From Terriglobales bacterium (GTDB lineage: Bacteria; Acidobacteriota; Terriglobia; Terriglobales; Acidobacteriaceae): DNA of 64,000 nucleotides. Under the pieces are notes generated by a model. The model had not been told where the DNA came from. It made no database searches and was given only the letters and a program-made list of their open reading frames with translations. The stretch spans positions 62,001 to 126,000 of the forward strand of contig DATMXP010000044.1 in NCBI GenBank assembly GCA_035561515.1, written 5' to 3'. Shown here one piece after another: positions 9,119 to 17,208 of this stretch (its first letter is position 1; each line of letters begins with the position of its first letter). A program made the translations under genes and the position numbers.

Positions 9119-9691
9119 ATGAAAAAGAACGCACTAGTACTATCGCAGGACCGCAAGCCGCGTTTGATCCGATCCACCACCGTGCTGGCAGTTCGCCGTG
9201 ACGGCAAGGTGGTGATGGCCGGGGACGGCCAGGTCACGCTCGGCGATCACGTCATCAAGCACAACGCGCGGAAGATTCGGCGCATGTACAGCGACAAGAT
9301 CCTTGCCGGATTTGCCGGCTCCACGGCGGATGCCTTTTCCCTGTTCAGCCGCTTCGAAGCCAAGCTGGACCAGTACCACGGGAACCTTGGGCGGGCCGCA
9401 GTGGAACTCGCCAAAGACTGGCGTACGGATAAGGCGCTACGGCATCTGGAAGCTTTGCTGCTTGTCTCCGACCCGAACCAGACATTCCTGATCAGCGGAA
9501 ACGGTGACGTCATCGAACCGGAAACAGGCATTGCCGCGATTGGCAGCGGCGGACCGTTTGCCCAGGCGGCGGCTCAGGCCTTGGCAGATCATACGCAGAT
9601 GTCGGCCCGTGAGATTGCCGAGGCAGCCATGAAGATCGCCGGCAAGATGTGCATCTATACCAACGAGACCTTCGTCGTTGAAGAATTGTGA
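9119..9691 (+). CDS. hslV: ATP-dependent protease HslVU, peptidase subunit HslV
   Basis: 190 aa Ntn-hydrolase of the proteasome beta type. Residues 1-19 are a propeptide; the catalytic Thr is expected at residue 20, starting TTVLAVRRDGKVVMAGDGQV, where the conserved GDGQV follows. The C-terminal half has the usual AAIGSGGPFAQAAAQAL. It forms the double-hexamer peptidase of the HslVU (ClpQY) protease in the cytoplasm. hslU follows after 44 bp. The short leader and -10 box suggest its own promoter. Confidence 0.97.
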   Translation: MKKNALVLSQDRKPRLIRSTTVLAVRRDGKVVMAGDGQVTLGDHVIKHNARKIRRMYSDKILAGFAGSTADAFSLFSRFEAKLDQYHGNLGRAAVELAKDWRTDKALRHLEALLLVSDPNQTFLISGNGDVIEPETGIAAIGSGGPFAQAAAQALADHTQMSAREIAEAAMKIAGKMCIYTNETFVVEEL

Positions 9692-9735
9692 TGGCCGCGG
9701 TACCTCGCGGACGCTAACGAGTTTTTGGAGCAGTA

Positions 9736-11142
9736 ATGGCAATTTATCTCCCCGGAACAGCAGAAGAAGAACAGGTCGCGCTCGACGAACTCACACCGCG
9801 TGAGATCGTGGTTGAACTCGACAAGTACGTTGTCGGACAGCACGCCGCAAAGCGTGCCGTCGCGATTGCACTCAGAAACCGCATGCGCCGTCAGAAGCTG
9901 ACTCCCGAGCTGGCGGAAGAAATTATCCCCAAGAACATCATCATGATCGGGCCCACCGGCGTCGGCAAAACTGAAATCGCTCGCCGCCTGGCCAAACTCG
10001 CCAATTCCCCGTTCCTGAAGGTGGAAGCTTCCAAGTTCACCGAAGTCGGCTATGTTGGTCGCGACGTGGAGTCCATGATTCGCGACCTCATCGAGATCGC
10101 CATCGAGATGGTCCGCGAGGAGAAGCTCGAAGACGTCGCCGACAAAGCCGAGTTGAATGCCGAAGAGCGGTTGCTTGACCTGCTGCTCCCCAGCGGCAAC
10201 GTAGGCTTTCGTCCGGGCGACTCGGGCGGTTCGCAACCCGAACTCCTTCCCGGCGAAACGTCGTCCCGCACGCGCGAGAAGCTGCGCCAGCAACTGCGTG
10301 AAGGCAAACTCGACGACCGTCTTGTGGAACTTGAAGTCCGCGAGAAATCCTTCCCCGCCTTCGAGATCATCTCCAACCAAGGCGTCGAAGAGATGGACGT
10401 CAACATCAAGGACATGCTGCCCAACATCTTCGGCCAGCGTTCAAAGAAGCGGAAGATGAAGGTGAGCGAGGCCTTCGATTACCTGGTCCAGGAAGAAGAA
10501 CAGCGCCTGATCGACATGGACATGGTGACGCGCATTGCCGTCGAACGCGCCGAGCAGTCGGGCATCATCTTCATCGATGAAATCGACAAGATCGCCGGGC
10601 GCGAAGGCGGCCACGGTCCCGATGTCTCGCGCGAAGGCGTACAGCGCGACATCCTGCCCATCGTGGAAGGAACCACCGTCAACACGCGCTACGGCATGAT
10701 CCGCACCGACCACATCCTCTTCATCGCGGCCGGTGCGTTTCACGTATCGAAGCCGAGCGACCTGATCCCCGAACTGCAGGGCCGCTTCCCCATCCGCGTA
10801 GAACTTCAGTCTCTGACCATCGAGGACTTCATCAAGATCCTCACGGAGCCGAAGTCTTCGCTGACGAAGCAATATATTGCGCTGCTGGAAACGGAAGGCG
10901 TGAAGCTGGAGTTCACTCAGGAAGCTCTTGAGGAGGTCGCCCGTTTTGCGTTTCGCGTAAACGAAGGAACAGAAAATATCGGCGCACGACGTCTCCATAC
11001 GATCATGGAACGCGTGCTCGATCAGATCAGTTTCGAGGCGCCTGACCTTAAGGACAAGAACGTCACGATTGACGCCGCCTATGTTGAGAAGATGCTCACC
11101 GACATCGTGAAGGACCAGGACCTGTCCCGCTACATCCTGTAG
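9736..11142 (+). CDS. hslU: ATP-dependent protease HslVU, ATPase subunit HslU
   Basis: 468 aa AAA+ unfoldase, close to the usual length. Walker A is GPTGVGKT at residues 72-79; Walker B is GIIFIDEIDKIAG. The intermediate (I) domain lies about 110-245, where the acidic ERLLDLL segment and the LREGKLDDR region are typical. The C-terminus DQDLSRYIL carries the conserved tail that docks into HslV. A GGAG lies 8 bp upstream of the start. It works with HslV from the gene just upstream to degrade misfolded or regulatory proteins. Confidence 0.97.
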   Translation: MAIYLPGTAEEEQVALDELTPREIVVELDKYVVGQHAAKRAVAIALRNRMRRQKLTPELAEEIIPKNIIMIGPTGVGKTEIARRLAKLANSPFLKVEASKFTEVGYVGRDVESMIRDLIEIAIEMVREEKLEDVADKAELNAEERLLDLLLPSGNVGFRPGDSGGSQPELLPGETSSRTREKLRQQLREGKLDDRLVELEVREKSFPAFEIISNQGVEEMDVNIKDMLPNIFGQRSKKRKMKVSEAFDYLVQEEEQRLIDMDMVTRIAVERAEQSGIIFIDEIDKIAGREGGHGPDVSREGVQRDILPIVEGTTVNTRYGMIRTDHILFIAAGAFHVSKPSDLIPELQGRFPIRVELQSLTIEDFIKILTEPKSSLTKQYIALLETEGVKLEFTQEALEEVARFAFRVNEGTENIGARRLHTIMERVLDQISFEAPDLKDKNVTIDAAYVEKMLTDIVKDQDLSRYIL

Positions 11143-11161
11143 CGAGCGCTCCAGAAATACG

Positions 11162-11192
11162 AAGCCGCGAGGAGTTCATCCCTCGCGGCTTT
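11162..11192. terminator. Bidirectional terminator between hslU and pyrH
   Basis: A perfect 11-bp stem (AAGCCGCGAGG / CCTCGCGGCTT) with an 8-nt loop, followed by TTCTTTT on the plus strand, lies between two converging genes. Confidence 0.8.
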
Positions 11193-11206
11193 TCTTTTGG
11201 CTAAGA

Positions 11207-11923
11207 TTACGCGCTTACCAGCGACCCCACCTTTTCCCCCTGCACCACGCGCTTGATGTTGCCGTGTTTGTTCAGGTTGAAAATGATGATCGGCAGATTG
11301 TTGTCTTTGCAGAGGCTGATCGCCGTCGCGTCCATTACCTTCAGGCCGCGTTTCAGTATCTCCATGTAGCTGATCGTCTCGAACATCGTCGCGTCTTTCA
11401 CCAGTACCGGATCCGCATCGTAGATCCCTTCCACCTTGGTAGCTTTCAGGATCGCGTCCGCCTTGATTTCCATGGCGCGCAACGAAGCCGCCGTGTCAGT
11501 CGAGAAGTAAGGGTTTCCCGTCCCGCCGGCGAAAATCACCACGCGGCCCTTCTCCAGATGCCGCATCGCACGCCGCCGAATGAAGGGCTCTGCCACCTGG
11601 TTCATCTCGATCGCCGATTGTACACGCGTGTGGACGCCTTGCTTCTCCAGCGCGTCTTGAAGCGCGAGTGCGTTGATGACAGTGGCCAGCATACCCATGT
11701 GATCGGCCGAAACCCGATCCATGTTCTTCGCTTGCACCGCCACACCGCGAAAGAAGTTGCCGCCCCCCACCACAATGGCGATCTGCACACCTAACCGACT
11801 CACATCGGCGAGTTCGGCAGCTACTTCGTGAATTCTTTCAGGGTCAACTCCAAAACCCTGTTTCGCGGCGAGCGCTTCGCCGGAGAGTTTCAGCAGGATA
11901 CGTTTAAACGCCAGATCAGCCAC
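11207..11923 (-). CDS. pyrH: Uridylate kinase (UMP kinase)
   Basis: About 238 aa from a GTG at 11923, the size of bacterial PyrH. That start has a GAGGG Shine-Dalgarno 9 nt upstream; the longer open frame to 12106 has a non-family N-terminus. The amino-acid-kinase fold is shown by KRILLKLSGEAL, IVVGGGNFFRG and FAGGTGNPYFSTDTAA, then KVEGIYDADP (UDP/UTP-related). It phosphorylates UMP to UDP with ATP in pyrimidine synthesis. Converges on hslU. Confidence 0.96.
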   Translation of the reverse strand: MADLAFKRILLKLSGEALAAKQGFGVDPERIHEVAAELADVSRLGVQIAIVVGGGNFFRGVAVQAKNMDRVSADHMGMLATVINALALQDALEKQGVHTRVQSAIEMNQVAEPFIRRRAMRHLEKGRVVIFAGGTGNPYFSTDTAASLRAMEIKADAILKATKVEGIYDADPVLVKDATMFETISYMEILKRGLKVMDATAISLCKDNNLPIIIFNLNKHGNIKRVVQGEKVGSLVSA

Positions 11924-12247
11924 TCCAGTAGTCCCTCGGAAGACTTTGTTATTCAGTGTAGTGTCTGGTGGCGGATACGTGCAAACTTCATCGAGAATGG
12001 CTCGGAACGGCTCGCTGTCGACGTCACACTCTCGTATTTCGTACAGCCAAGCCCTGTCCTCCGGTAATCGCGCTTGGCGGCTGCACTCCATAAAGCTGCA
12101 CTCCATAAACTAGATAAAGTGCGGTCGCGGCTTTGGTTTCGTTCAGGCGGCTGGCGGGCTAACCCCCTTCCTCGTGCCCTCCGTCACATCCCGCTGTAGC
12201 AACCGTCCTGAAGCCAGCCTCGCCTTCGTGCCAGCATTATCACGAGT
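11924..12247. other. Intergenic region between pyrH and the glutamine synthetase-like gene, with a 15-bp tandem repeat
   Basis: About 320 bp that must hold both divergent promoters. GCTGCACTCCATAAA is repeated exactly in tandem at 12080-12094 and 12095-12109. No other feature is clear; the open frame on the minus strand upstream of pyrH does not look like a protein. Confidence 0.5.
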
Positions 12248-13792
12248 ATGCTCGTAACCTCCTCCAGCCCACTACCACTTGCGTCACCGCTCGTGACGCT
12301 GCTCGACAAGCCTGCCGCAGACTTTACCCGCGACAACCTTCTCCGCGTCATCTCCGAGAAGCAGATCGAGCAGATCACGTTCCACTACACCGCCATCGAC
12401 GGCAAACTGAAGGAACTCCGTCTCCCCATCAGCACCATCGCCGGAGCCGAACAGGTTCTCGCCGAGGGAGAACGCGTCGACGGATCGTCACTGTTCAACG
12501 GCGTCGTGGAGCGCGGCGCATCGGATCTCTACGTTGTTCCGCTGTATCGCAGCGCGTTCCTGAACCCGTTCGAGCCTGGCAGTCTTGACTTCATCTGCCG
12601 TTATTTCGACCGCCACGGGAACCCGGCGGCCTTCGCGCCTGACAACGTCCTCCATCGCGCTGCCGCGAACCTGAAACAAAACACCGGACTGGACCTCCGC
12701 GCGCTTGGTGAACTGGAGTTCTACCTGATCGGCGACCATCGGGCCGACTTGTACAAATCCGAGCAACAGCGCGGGTATCACGCTTCGGCGCCCTTCGTGA
12801 AGAACGGCGAAGTGGTTGCCGAAATGATCCGCCACCTCGAACAGATCACCGGTGCCATCAAGTACGGTCACGGCGAAGTCGGATGGATCGGTACCCTCGA
12901 AAGCGACGTCGCGGAGATCTCCGGAAAAACCGCCGAACAGTTCGAGATCGAGTTCCTCCCGATTCCCGTCGAAGACTGTGCCGATGCTCTGGTGATCGCG
13001 CGCTGGATCATTCGCAATGTAGCCTACCGTCACGGGCTCATCGCGACGTTCACACCCAAATTGGAAGAAGGTGCCGCTGGAAGCGGCATGCACTTTCATC
13101 TTGAACTCGCGCGTAATGGGCGGAACGTTGTCACCACTGCTGACGGATCACTCTCCACCGAAGCACTAACCCTGATCGGCGGCCTGTGCAATCACGCCGA
13201 CGTTCTCACCGTATTCGGCAACACCGTGGCGTCCTCATATCTTCGCCTTGTGCCCGACCAGGAGGCGCCAACCCGCATCTGCTGGAGCGACATGAACCGT
13301 TCCGCGCTGATCCGTGTTCCACTCGCGTGGAATAACATCGGCTCACTCTCCGATCAGATCAACCCGCCTGCTGCCTACGATGGCGTCGTTCCTCGCCAGA
13401 CAGTCGAACTCCGCACGCCGGACGGAAGCGCCCTGATTCACATGCTGCTCGCGGGCATTGCGGTAGTCGCCGATCACGCCTTTGACGACCCGAGCGCCCT
13501 CGCGGTGGCAAAGCAGCGCTACATCACATCCTCCGGATTGAACGATGAGCAAACCGCCGCGGGATTGCCCCGGCTTCCACGCAGTTGCGCCGAAGCTGCA
13601 TCGCTCCTTGAGCGCGATCGTGAACTGTTTCAGCGTAATGACCTGTTCCCGGCCAAGCTGATTGACTACGTGGTCTCTTTGCTTTTGAAGGAGGAGGATG
13701 GCCAACTGGCTCGCGACCTGCGCGAACTTGGCCCCCAGCAGCGAACTCGGGCAATGCGCAAGATCATGCATCGCGACCTGCACCGGCACTGA
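12248..13792 (+). CDS. Glutamine synthetase family protein (divergent)
   Basis: 514 aa. The catalytic domain of the GS family is clear: GELEFYLIG (metal Glu region), the GSGMHFHLEL motif with the metal-binding His, and NRSALIRVPLA with the substrate Arg. Canonical GlnA then has RxEFRxPD and an NPYLA loop; here these read VELRTPDGSALIHMLLAG, so the C-terminal part diverges, and I see no adenylylation-site Tyr motif. It probably ligates ammonia or an amine to glutamate or a relative. True GlnA or a gamma-glutamyl-amine synthetase cannot be separated. There is no clear Shine-Dalgarno before the ATG. Confidence 0.8.
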   Translation: MLVTSSSPLPLASPLVTLLDKPAADFTRDNLLRVISEKQIEQITFHYTAIDGKLKELRLPISTIAGAEQVLAEGERVDGSSLFNGVVERGASDLYVVPLYRSAFLNPFEPGSLDFICRYFDRHGNPAAFAPDNVLHRAAANLKQNTGLDLRALGELEFYLIGDHRADLYKSEQQRGYHASAPFVKNGEVVAEMIRHLEQITGAIKYGHGEVGWIGTLESDVAEISGKTAEQFEIEFLPIPVEDCADALVIARWIIRNVAYRHGLIATFTPKLEEGAAGSGMHFHLELARNGRNVVTTADGSLSTEALTLIGGLCNHADVLTVFGNTVASSYLRLVPDQEAPTRICWSDMNRSALIRVPLAWNNIGSLSDQINPPAAYDGVVPRQTVELRTPDGSALIHMLLAGIAVVADHAFDDPSALAVAKQRYITSSGLNDEQTAAGLPRLPRSCAEAASLLERDRELFQRNDLFPAKLIDYVVSLLLKEEDGQLARDLRELGPQQRTRAMRKIMHRDLHRH

Positions 13793-13820
13793 TTACATGA
13801 ATTGAAAGGTTGGTTAAGAA

Positions 13821-13841
13821 GGGCCCGGATTCACCGGGCCC
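13821..13841. terminator. Hairpin between converging genes
   Basis: GGGCCCGG-ATTCA-CCGGGCCC, an 8-bp all-GC stem 28 bp past the synthetase stop and 18 bp from the end of the opposing methyltransferase gene. U-runs on either side are short (GTTCT; TTCTT on the other strand). Confidence 0.65.
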
Positions 13842-13858
13842 GTTCTACTAGTAGGTCG

Positions 13859-14905
13859 TTACGCGCACTTCTCGATCCACAGACTGCATGGCCACACGTT
13901 CTGTCCGTCGTAGGTTGGCGCAAACATCTTCATTGGCTCCGGCATTCGCGTGTAGCTTCCTTGCCATCTCGGAAACACCGCACGGAGAAGGTTCTGATAC
14001 CCCAACTGCATCATGCTGCCCGACCACACGATGCGGAACTTCTCATTCCCGCACAGGAAAGCCTGCAGCAGATACTGCTCGCCCCAGAAACAGAGGTTGT
14101 CCATTACGAATTTCTTCGGATAATCGGCCGGCATGAAGATGTCGTGAAAATGCACCATCACGCCCTTCTTCAAACGCGGCAGCACCTCCAGGATCTCGTA
14201 CACAACGTCGCTTCCGAGCGAAACCACATGGCTTGAATCAAGGAAGAGCACATCTCCTGCCTCGAGCTGGTCGAAGAAAGAGGGAGGAAGGTCCTGCACC
14301 GGAGAGGGGATCAGGCGGCTCAGGCCCGGGAAACCTCGTTTGAGCCAATCGTCAGGATGCGGTTCCACGCTAATGAGCTCGCATGGCTTCTGTTCCTCGG
14401 CGTTCTTTCGAAGCGCCGTCGCAAGCAGCCGGGTCGAATTACCGCCACCCACTTCGATTACCCGCTTAGGTTTCCTCTCCCTCAGGATCGAGTACGCCAC
14501 TTCAGCATCCACCGACTCGAAGAAGCCGTTATTACGGTGAAATGCGTAACTCTCATCCGGCTCATCGTTGAAGTCCCATTCCGGCTCATAGACTCGCCAA
14601 TCATGTAATTTTGCCAACTGCAGGTTCACATCGAAACGGATTGCAGCTTCGCCCGGCCCCCCCGGCCATTTTCGGTTTTCTACGCGCGCGAGATCCGGTA
14701 TGGGGAAATAGAAGTGAACTGGTGTAATGCTGAACCCAAGCGATTGCGCAAATCGAAAGCCACGCACGTAAAGTAAACGGATTGCGTGACTTCGCCGCAC
14801 CGCCCTCCACGCCCGCTGCAGCATGCCACGCCATCTCGGCTCCGCGACCGGAGGTCTTGTGGGAACTGTTGCATCGGGAGTCATCAGTGTCGCCGCTCGT
14901 GCCAT
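13859..14905 (-). CDS. Class I SAM-dependent methyltransferase (Methyltransf_24-like)
   Basis: About 348 aa. The SAM-binding loop is KRVIEVGGGNSTRLLATAL, with an acidic second strand (CELISVEPHP) and an acidic metal-site-like segment (DVLFLDSSHV and MVHFHDIF), as in macrocin O-methyltransferase-like enzymes. The N-terminal 100 residues are specific to this protein. I chose the ATG at 14905, which has AGAGG 8 nt upstream, over the in-frame GTG at 14914. The substrate is unknown; a role in glycan or small-molecule methylation is possible. Confidence 0.8.
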   Translation of the reverse strand: MARAATLMTPDATVPTRPPVAEPRWRGMLQRAWRAVRRSHAIRLLYVRGFRFAQSLGFSITPVHFYFPIPDLARVENRKWPGGPGEAAIRFDVNLQLAKLHDWRVYEPEWDFNDEPDESYAFHRNNGFFESVDAEVAYSILRERKPKRVIEVGGGNSTRLLATALRKNAEEQKPCELISVEPHPDDWLKRGFPGLSRLIPSPVQDLPPSFFDQLEAGDVLFLDSSHVVSLGSDVVYEILEVLPRLKKGVMVHFHDIFMPADYPKKFVMDNLCFWGEQYLLQAFLCGNEKFRIVWSGSMMQLGYQNLLRAVFPRWQGSYTRMPEPMKMFAPTYDGQNVWPCSLWIEKCA

Positions 14906-15093
14906 TCCTCGCACCTCTTCTTACAGATAAGCGGCTGCCGTCGGCAGAATCTTCGGGCCGCCACTTTCATTCACCTGTGGTCAGATGAAAACCAAGCTCC
15001 GCGAGTGTGCCTCAAAAGTTGCCTCAGTAGCACTTTTCCAAATACGGTGCCACTGTCCTTGCTGTAAACCGTGGTTTTGCCTATTTTGGGTAT

Positions 15094-15738
15094 ATGAAGA
15101 GGACCGCATTTCTCATTCTGATCGTCGTTGCTGTCACAATTGGTGCCTTTGCCGCAGGCAAAGTGGAAAAAGTTGGACCTTTTGCAGGTGAAGCGAGCGA
15201 GGCTCTCAAGTCTGCGCTCCAATCTGAGGGTTATCGCGTATATCTACCTAACACTTTAGTGGGATGCGAAGTCTGGTTCGCCGCCAAAACGGCCGAAGGA
15301 AAGAACACCGGCCAGGGCACAAGCTACCCTGACTTCAAGGAGTCCACCTTCCTCGGCGTCATCACCTTTCCGAAAGGTGGTGGAACCGATTTTCGCGGAC
15401 AGTCCGTCCGTGCCGGTTCTTACACTATGCGTTACGAAGTGTTGCCGAGTGATGGCAATCATCTCGGCGTAGCACCGTATCCGGATTTCGTTTTGCTCAC
15501 CCCGATTGCCGATGATCCTGATCCGAACGCCACCTTTGATTTCGTCCAATTGATGGAGAAGAGCCGCGCCGCATCCAGGACATCCCATCCAGCGTCCTTC
15601 GAAATGTTGCCGCCGGAGAAAGGCGAGCCCGCCGTCACTCAAACTGACGACGGCTGGGTCGTGTTGCACGGGACGGTAACCACGGCTGACGGAAAGAAAC
15701 TCCCTGTCGCGCTGGTGGTCAAAGGGTCGGCTACGTAA
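15094..15738 (+). CDS. Exported protein of unknown function (DUF2911-like at best)
   Basis: 214 aa with a signal peptide (MKRTAFLILIVVAVTIGAFA, cleavage after AAG). The mature part is beta-rich with FLGVITFPKGGGTDFRGQSV and GSYTMRYEVLPSDGNH, reminiscent of DUF2911-type periplasmic proteins, and ends in a second small beta unit (DGWVVLHGTVTTADGKKLPV). No catalytic motif is recognised. There is no strong Shine-Dalgarno. A terminator follows. Confidence 0.65.
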   Translation: MKRTAFLILIVVAVTIGAFAAGKVEKVGPFAGEASEALKSALQSEGYRVYLPNTLVGCEVWFAAKTAEGKNTGQGTSYPDFKESTFLGVITFPKGGGTDFRGQSVRAGSYTMRYEVLPSDGNHLGVAPYPDFVLLTPIADDPDPNATFDFVQLMEKSRAASRTSHPASFEMLPPEKGEPAVTQTDDGWVVLHGTVTTADGKKLPVALVVKGSAT

Positions 15739-15772
15739 GGCCGACGAATAGTTCTGGTTTCAAACAAAAAAT

Positions 15773-15795
15773 GGGGGCATCCGCCCGGATGCCCC
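15773..15795 (+). terminator. Terminator-like hairpin after the exported protein gene
   Basis: GGGGCATCC-GCCC-GGATGCCCC with TT following, 35 bp past the stop at 15738. The stem is strong, the U-tract weak. Confidence 0.6.
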
Positions 15796-16389
15796 TTCCC
15801 CCAGCTGTGACAGGAGAGTCACAAGGAACTTTTCATCAGCGGAGCCATGCGCTCAACGCTGCCTCCACGATAAAACATAACCGTGAATTGAGTATTGTTT
15901 TACTGTCATCCGCCGCAAAAGGGAAATCTATTTTTCTTATGCTTTCGATTAGTTTTTGTTTTGAGAAGTTTTCGCAGACAACCAGCCCTGTTCACCCTTG
16001 ATCGGAGCACCCGAAAAAATATTTCTTTCGTGGAACCCTCGCCAGAGTCTCGGAAATCCACAAGTGTTGAATTTGTTGATGTATACAACAGGCTGATGCT
16101 TAATTTATTTACAGCCCCTAAGCCGTTGAAAACACAAAGTAACCCCCGGTTAACGCTCTCCCGCAGCCTAAGTCGCTGTTGAATTAATCAACACAACCTC
16201 GTCGCATGTTTCTGCTCCCACATTTTCGTTGACCACCTCTCGCCGCTCGTAACCAGCAACGTTTTCAGGTACTTAAGTCGCCGCTGAATTCCGCTGCAAC
16301 GAATCTTTCAGGGTTGGCATGGCGAATGCATTTAGGAAAGGTGGCGAGCGGCCTCAGCAGCAAGCATCGCCAGAAATAGGAGAAACGCC
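15796..16389. other. AT-rich intergenic stretch with imperfect repeats
   Basis: No supported gene. A perfect inverted repeat TGTGAC-N6-GTCACA lies at 15806-15823. Three related segments, (C)TAAGYCG-N-TTGAA/CTGAATT, lie at 16117-16130, 16167-16185 and 16273-16290, the middle one leading into the palindrome GTTGA-ATTAA-TCAAC (16178-16192). The region from 15880 to 16140 is markedly A+T-rich. These could be regulator sites for the GcvH-like gene at 16390. Confidence 0.45.
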
Positions 16390-17073
16390 ATGACAGTCAT
16401 TCTGGTACTTGCGACCTTCGTAGCATTCTTACTGATCGATCATTTCTTCTCGAAGAAGCCAGCAATTCAAGTTGCAGCACAGCCCGCGATCCCAAAGATT
16501 GCGGCAGCGACCGCCGAACCGCGGTTTGTTCCCACCTTGGTAGGTGGATTCCGGGTGCCTGAGAATCTTCGCTATCACCCCGGACATACCTGGGCGTTGA
16601 GCGAAAGTCCGAGCCTTGTGCGCATCGGGATTGACGACTTCGCCTCCAAGCTCATTGGCAAGATCGAGAGTGTTCAACTGCCGCAGCGTGGAACCTGGGT
16701 TCGCCAAGGCCAGAAGATCTGGAGCATCACGCGCAATGGCAAGAAGATCGACATGGTGTCGCCTATCGAAGGCAGCATCACCGACATCAACGACGAAGTG
16801 GTCAACAATCCCGAACTAGCGAAGAGCGATCCTTACGGCGAAGGCTGGATGGTGACCGTTCAGTCGCCCGACGCGAAAACGAACTATCGCAACCTGCTCG
16901 GCGGACAGCTTGCCCGCTGGTGGACAGAAGAAGCGGCCGGCCGTTTGCAGCAGAAGTTCGGTATGCCGATGCCGGCTCTTGCACAGGACGGCGGCGTGGC
17001 CGTTGACGATCTGACCGCCAACATGCCCGATGCCGACATCGAGAAGTTGAGCCACGAGTTCTTCCTCGCGTAA
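16390..17073 (+). CDS. Membrane-anchored GcvH-like (lipoyl-fold) protein
   Basis: 227 aa. An N-terminal transmembrane anchor (MTVILVLATFVAFLLIDHFF) is followed by a linker and a complete glycine-cleavage-H-like fold (residues about 55-165: HTWALSESPSLVRIGIDDFA, VSPIEGSITDIND, NNPELAKSDPYGEGW). In true GcvH the lipoylated Lys sits in ESVKA; aligning on both sides puts Gly117 there, with Lys118-Lys119 next to it, so lipoylation at the usual spot is doubtful. A C-terminal helical extension is present. It has AGGAG upstream of the ATG. No other glycine-cleavage gene is nearby, so a separate role (carrier or envelope scaffold) is more likely. Confidence 0.8.
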   Translation: MTVILVLATFVAFLLIDHFFSKKPAIQVAAQPAIPKIAAATAEPRFVPTLVGGFRVPENLRYHPGHTWALSESPSLVRIGIDDFASKLIGKIESVQLPQRGTWVRQGQKIWSITRNGKKIDMVSPIEGSITDINDEVVNNPELAKSDPYGEGWMVTVQSPDAKTNYRNLLGGQLARWWTEEAAGRLQQKFGMPMPALAQDGGVAVDDLTANMPDADIEKLSHEFFLA

Positions 17074-17165
17074 CCGGTTTTGCGGGCTGAGGCCGCAACG
17101 GCGCCCAGGCCCAAAGAACCAAGCCGGCACGGGCGCCGGTGATATTCAAGGCCCCTGATGAATAC

Positions 17166-17200
17166 GGCGCCGCTTCAAAAGCGGCGCCGATCTTCTTTTT
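17166..17200 (+). terminator. Rho-independent terminator
   Basis: A GGCGCCGCTT / AAGCGGCGCC stem followed by GATCTTCTTTTT, about 95 bp downstream of the GcvH-like gene and just before the end of the opposing gene. Confidence 0.8.
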
Positions 17201-17208
17201 AGGAATGT

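Noticed and set aside
11924..12106. 61-residue N-terminal extension of pyrH
   Set aside because: It does not match the family and lies over tandem repeats; the GTG at 11923 has a good Shine-Dalgarno and gives normal length.
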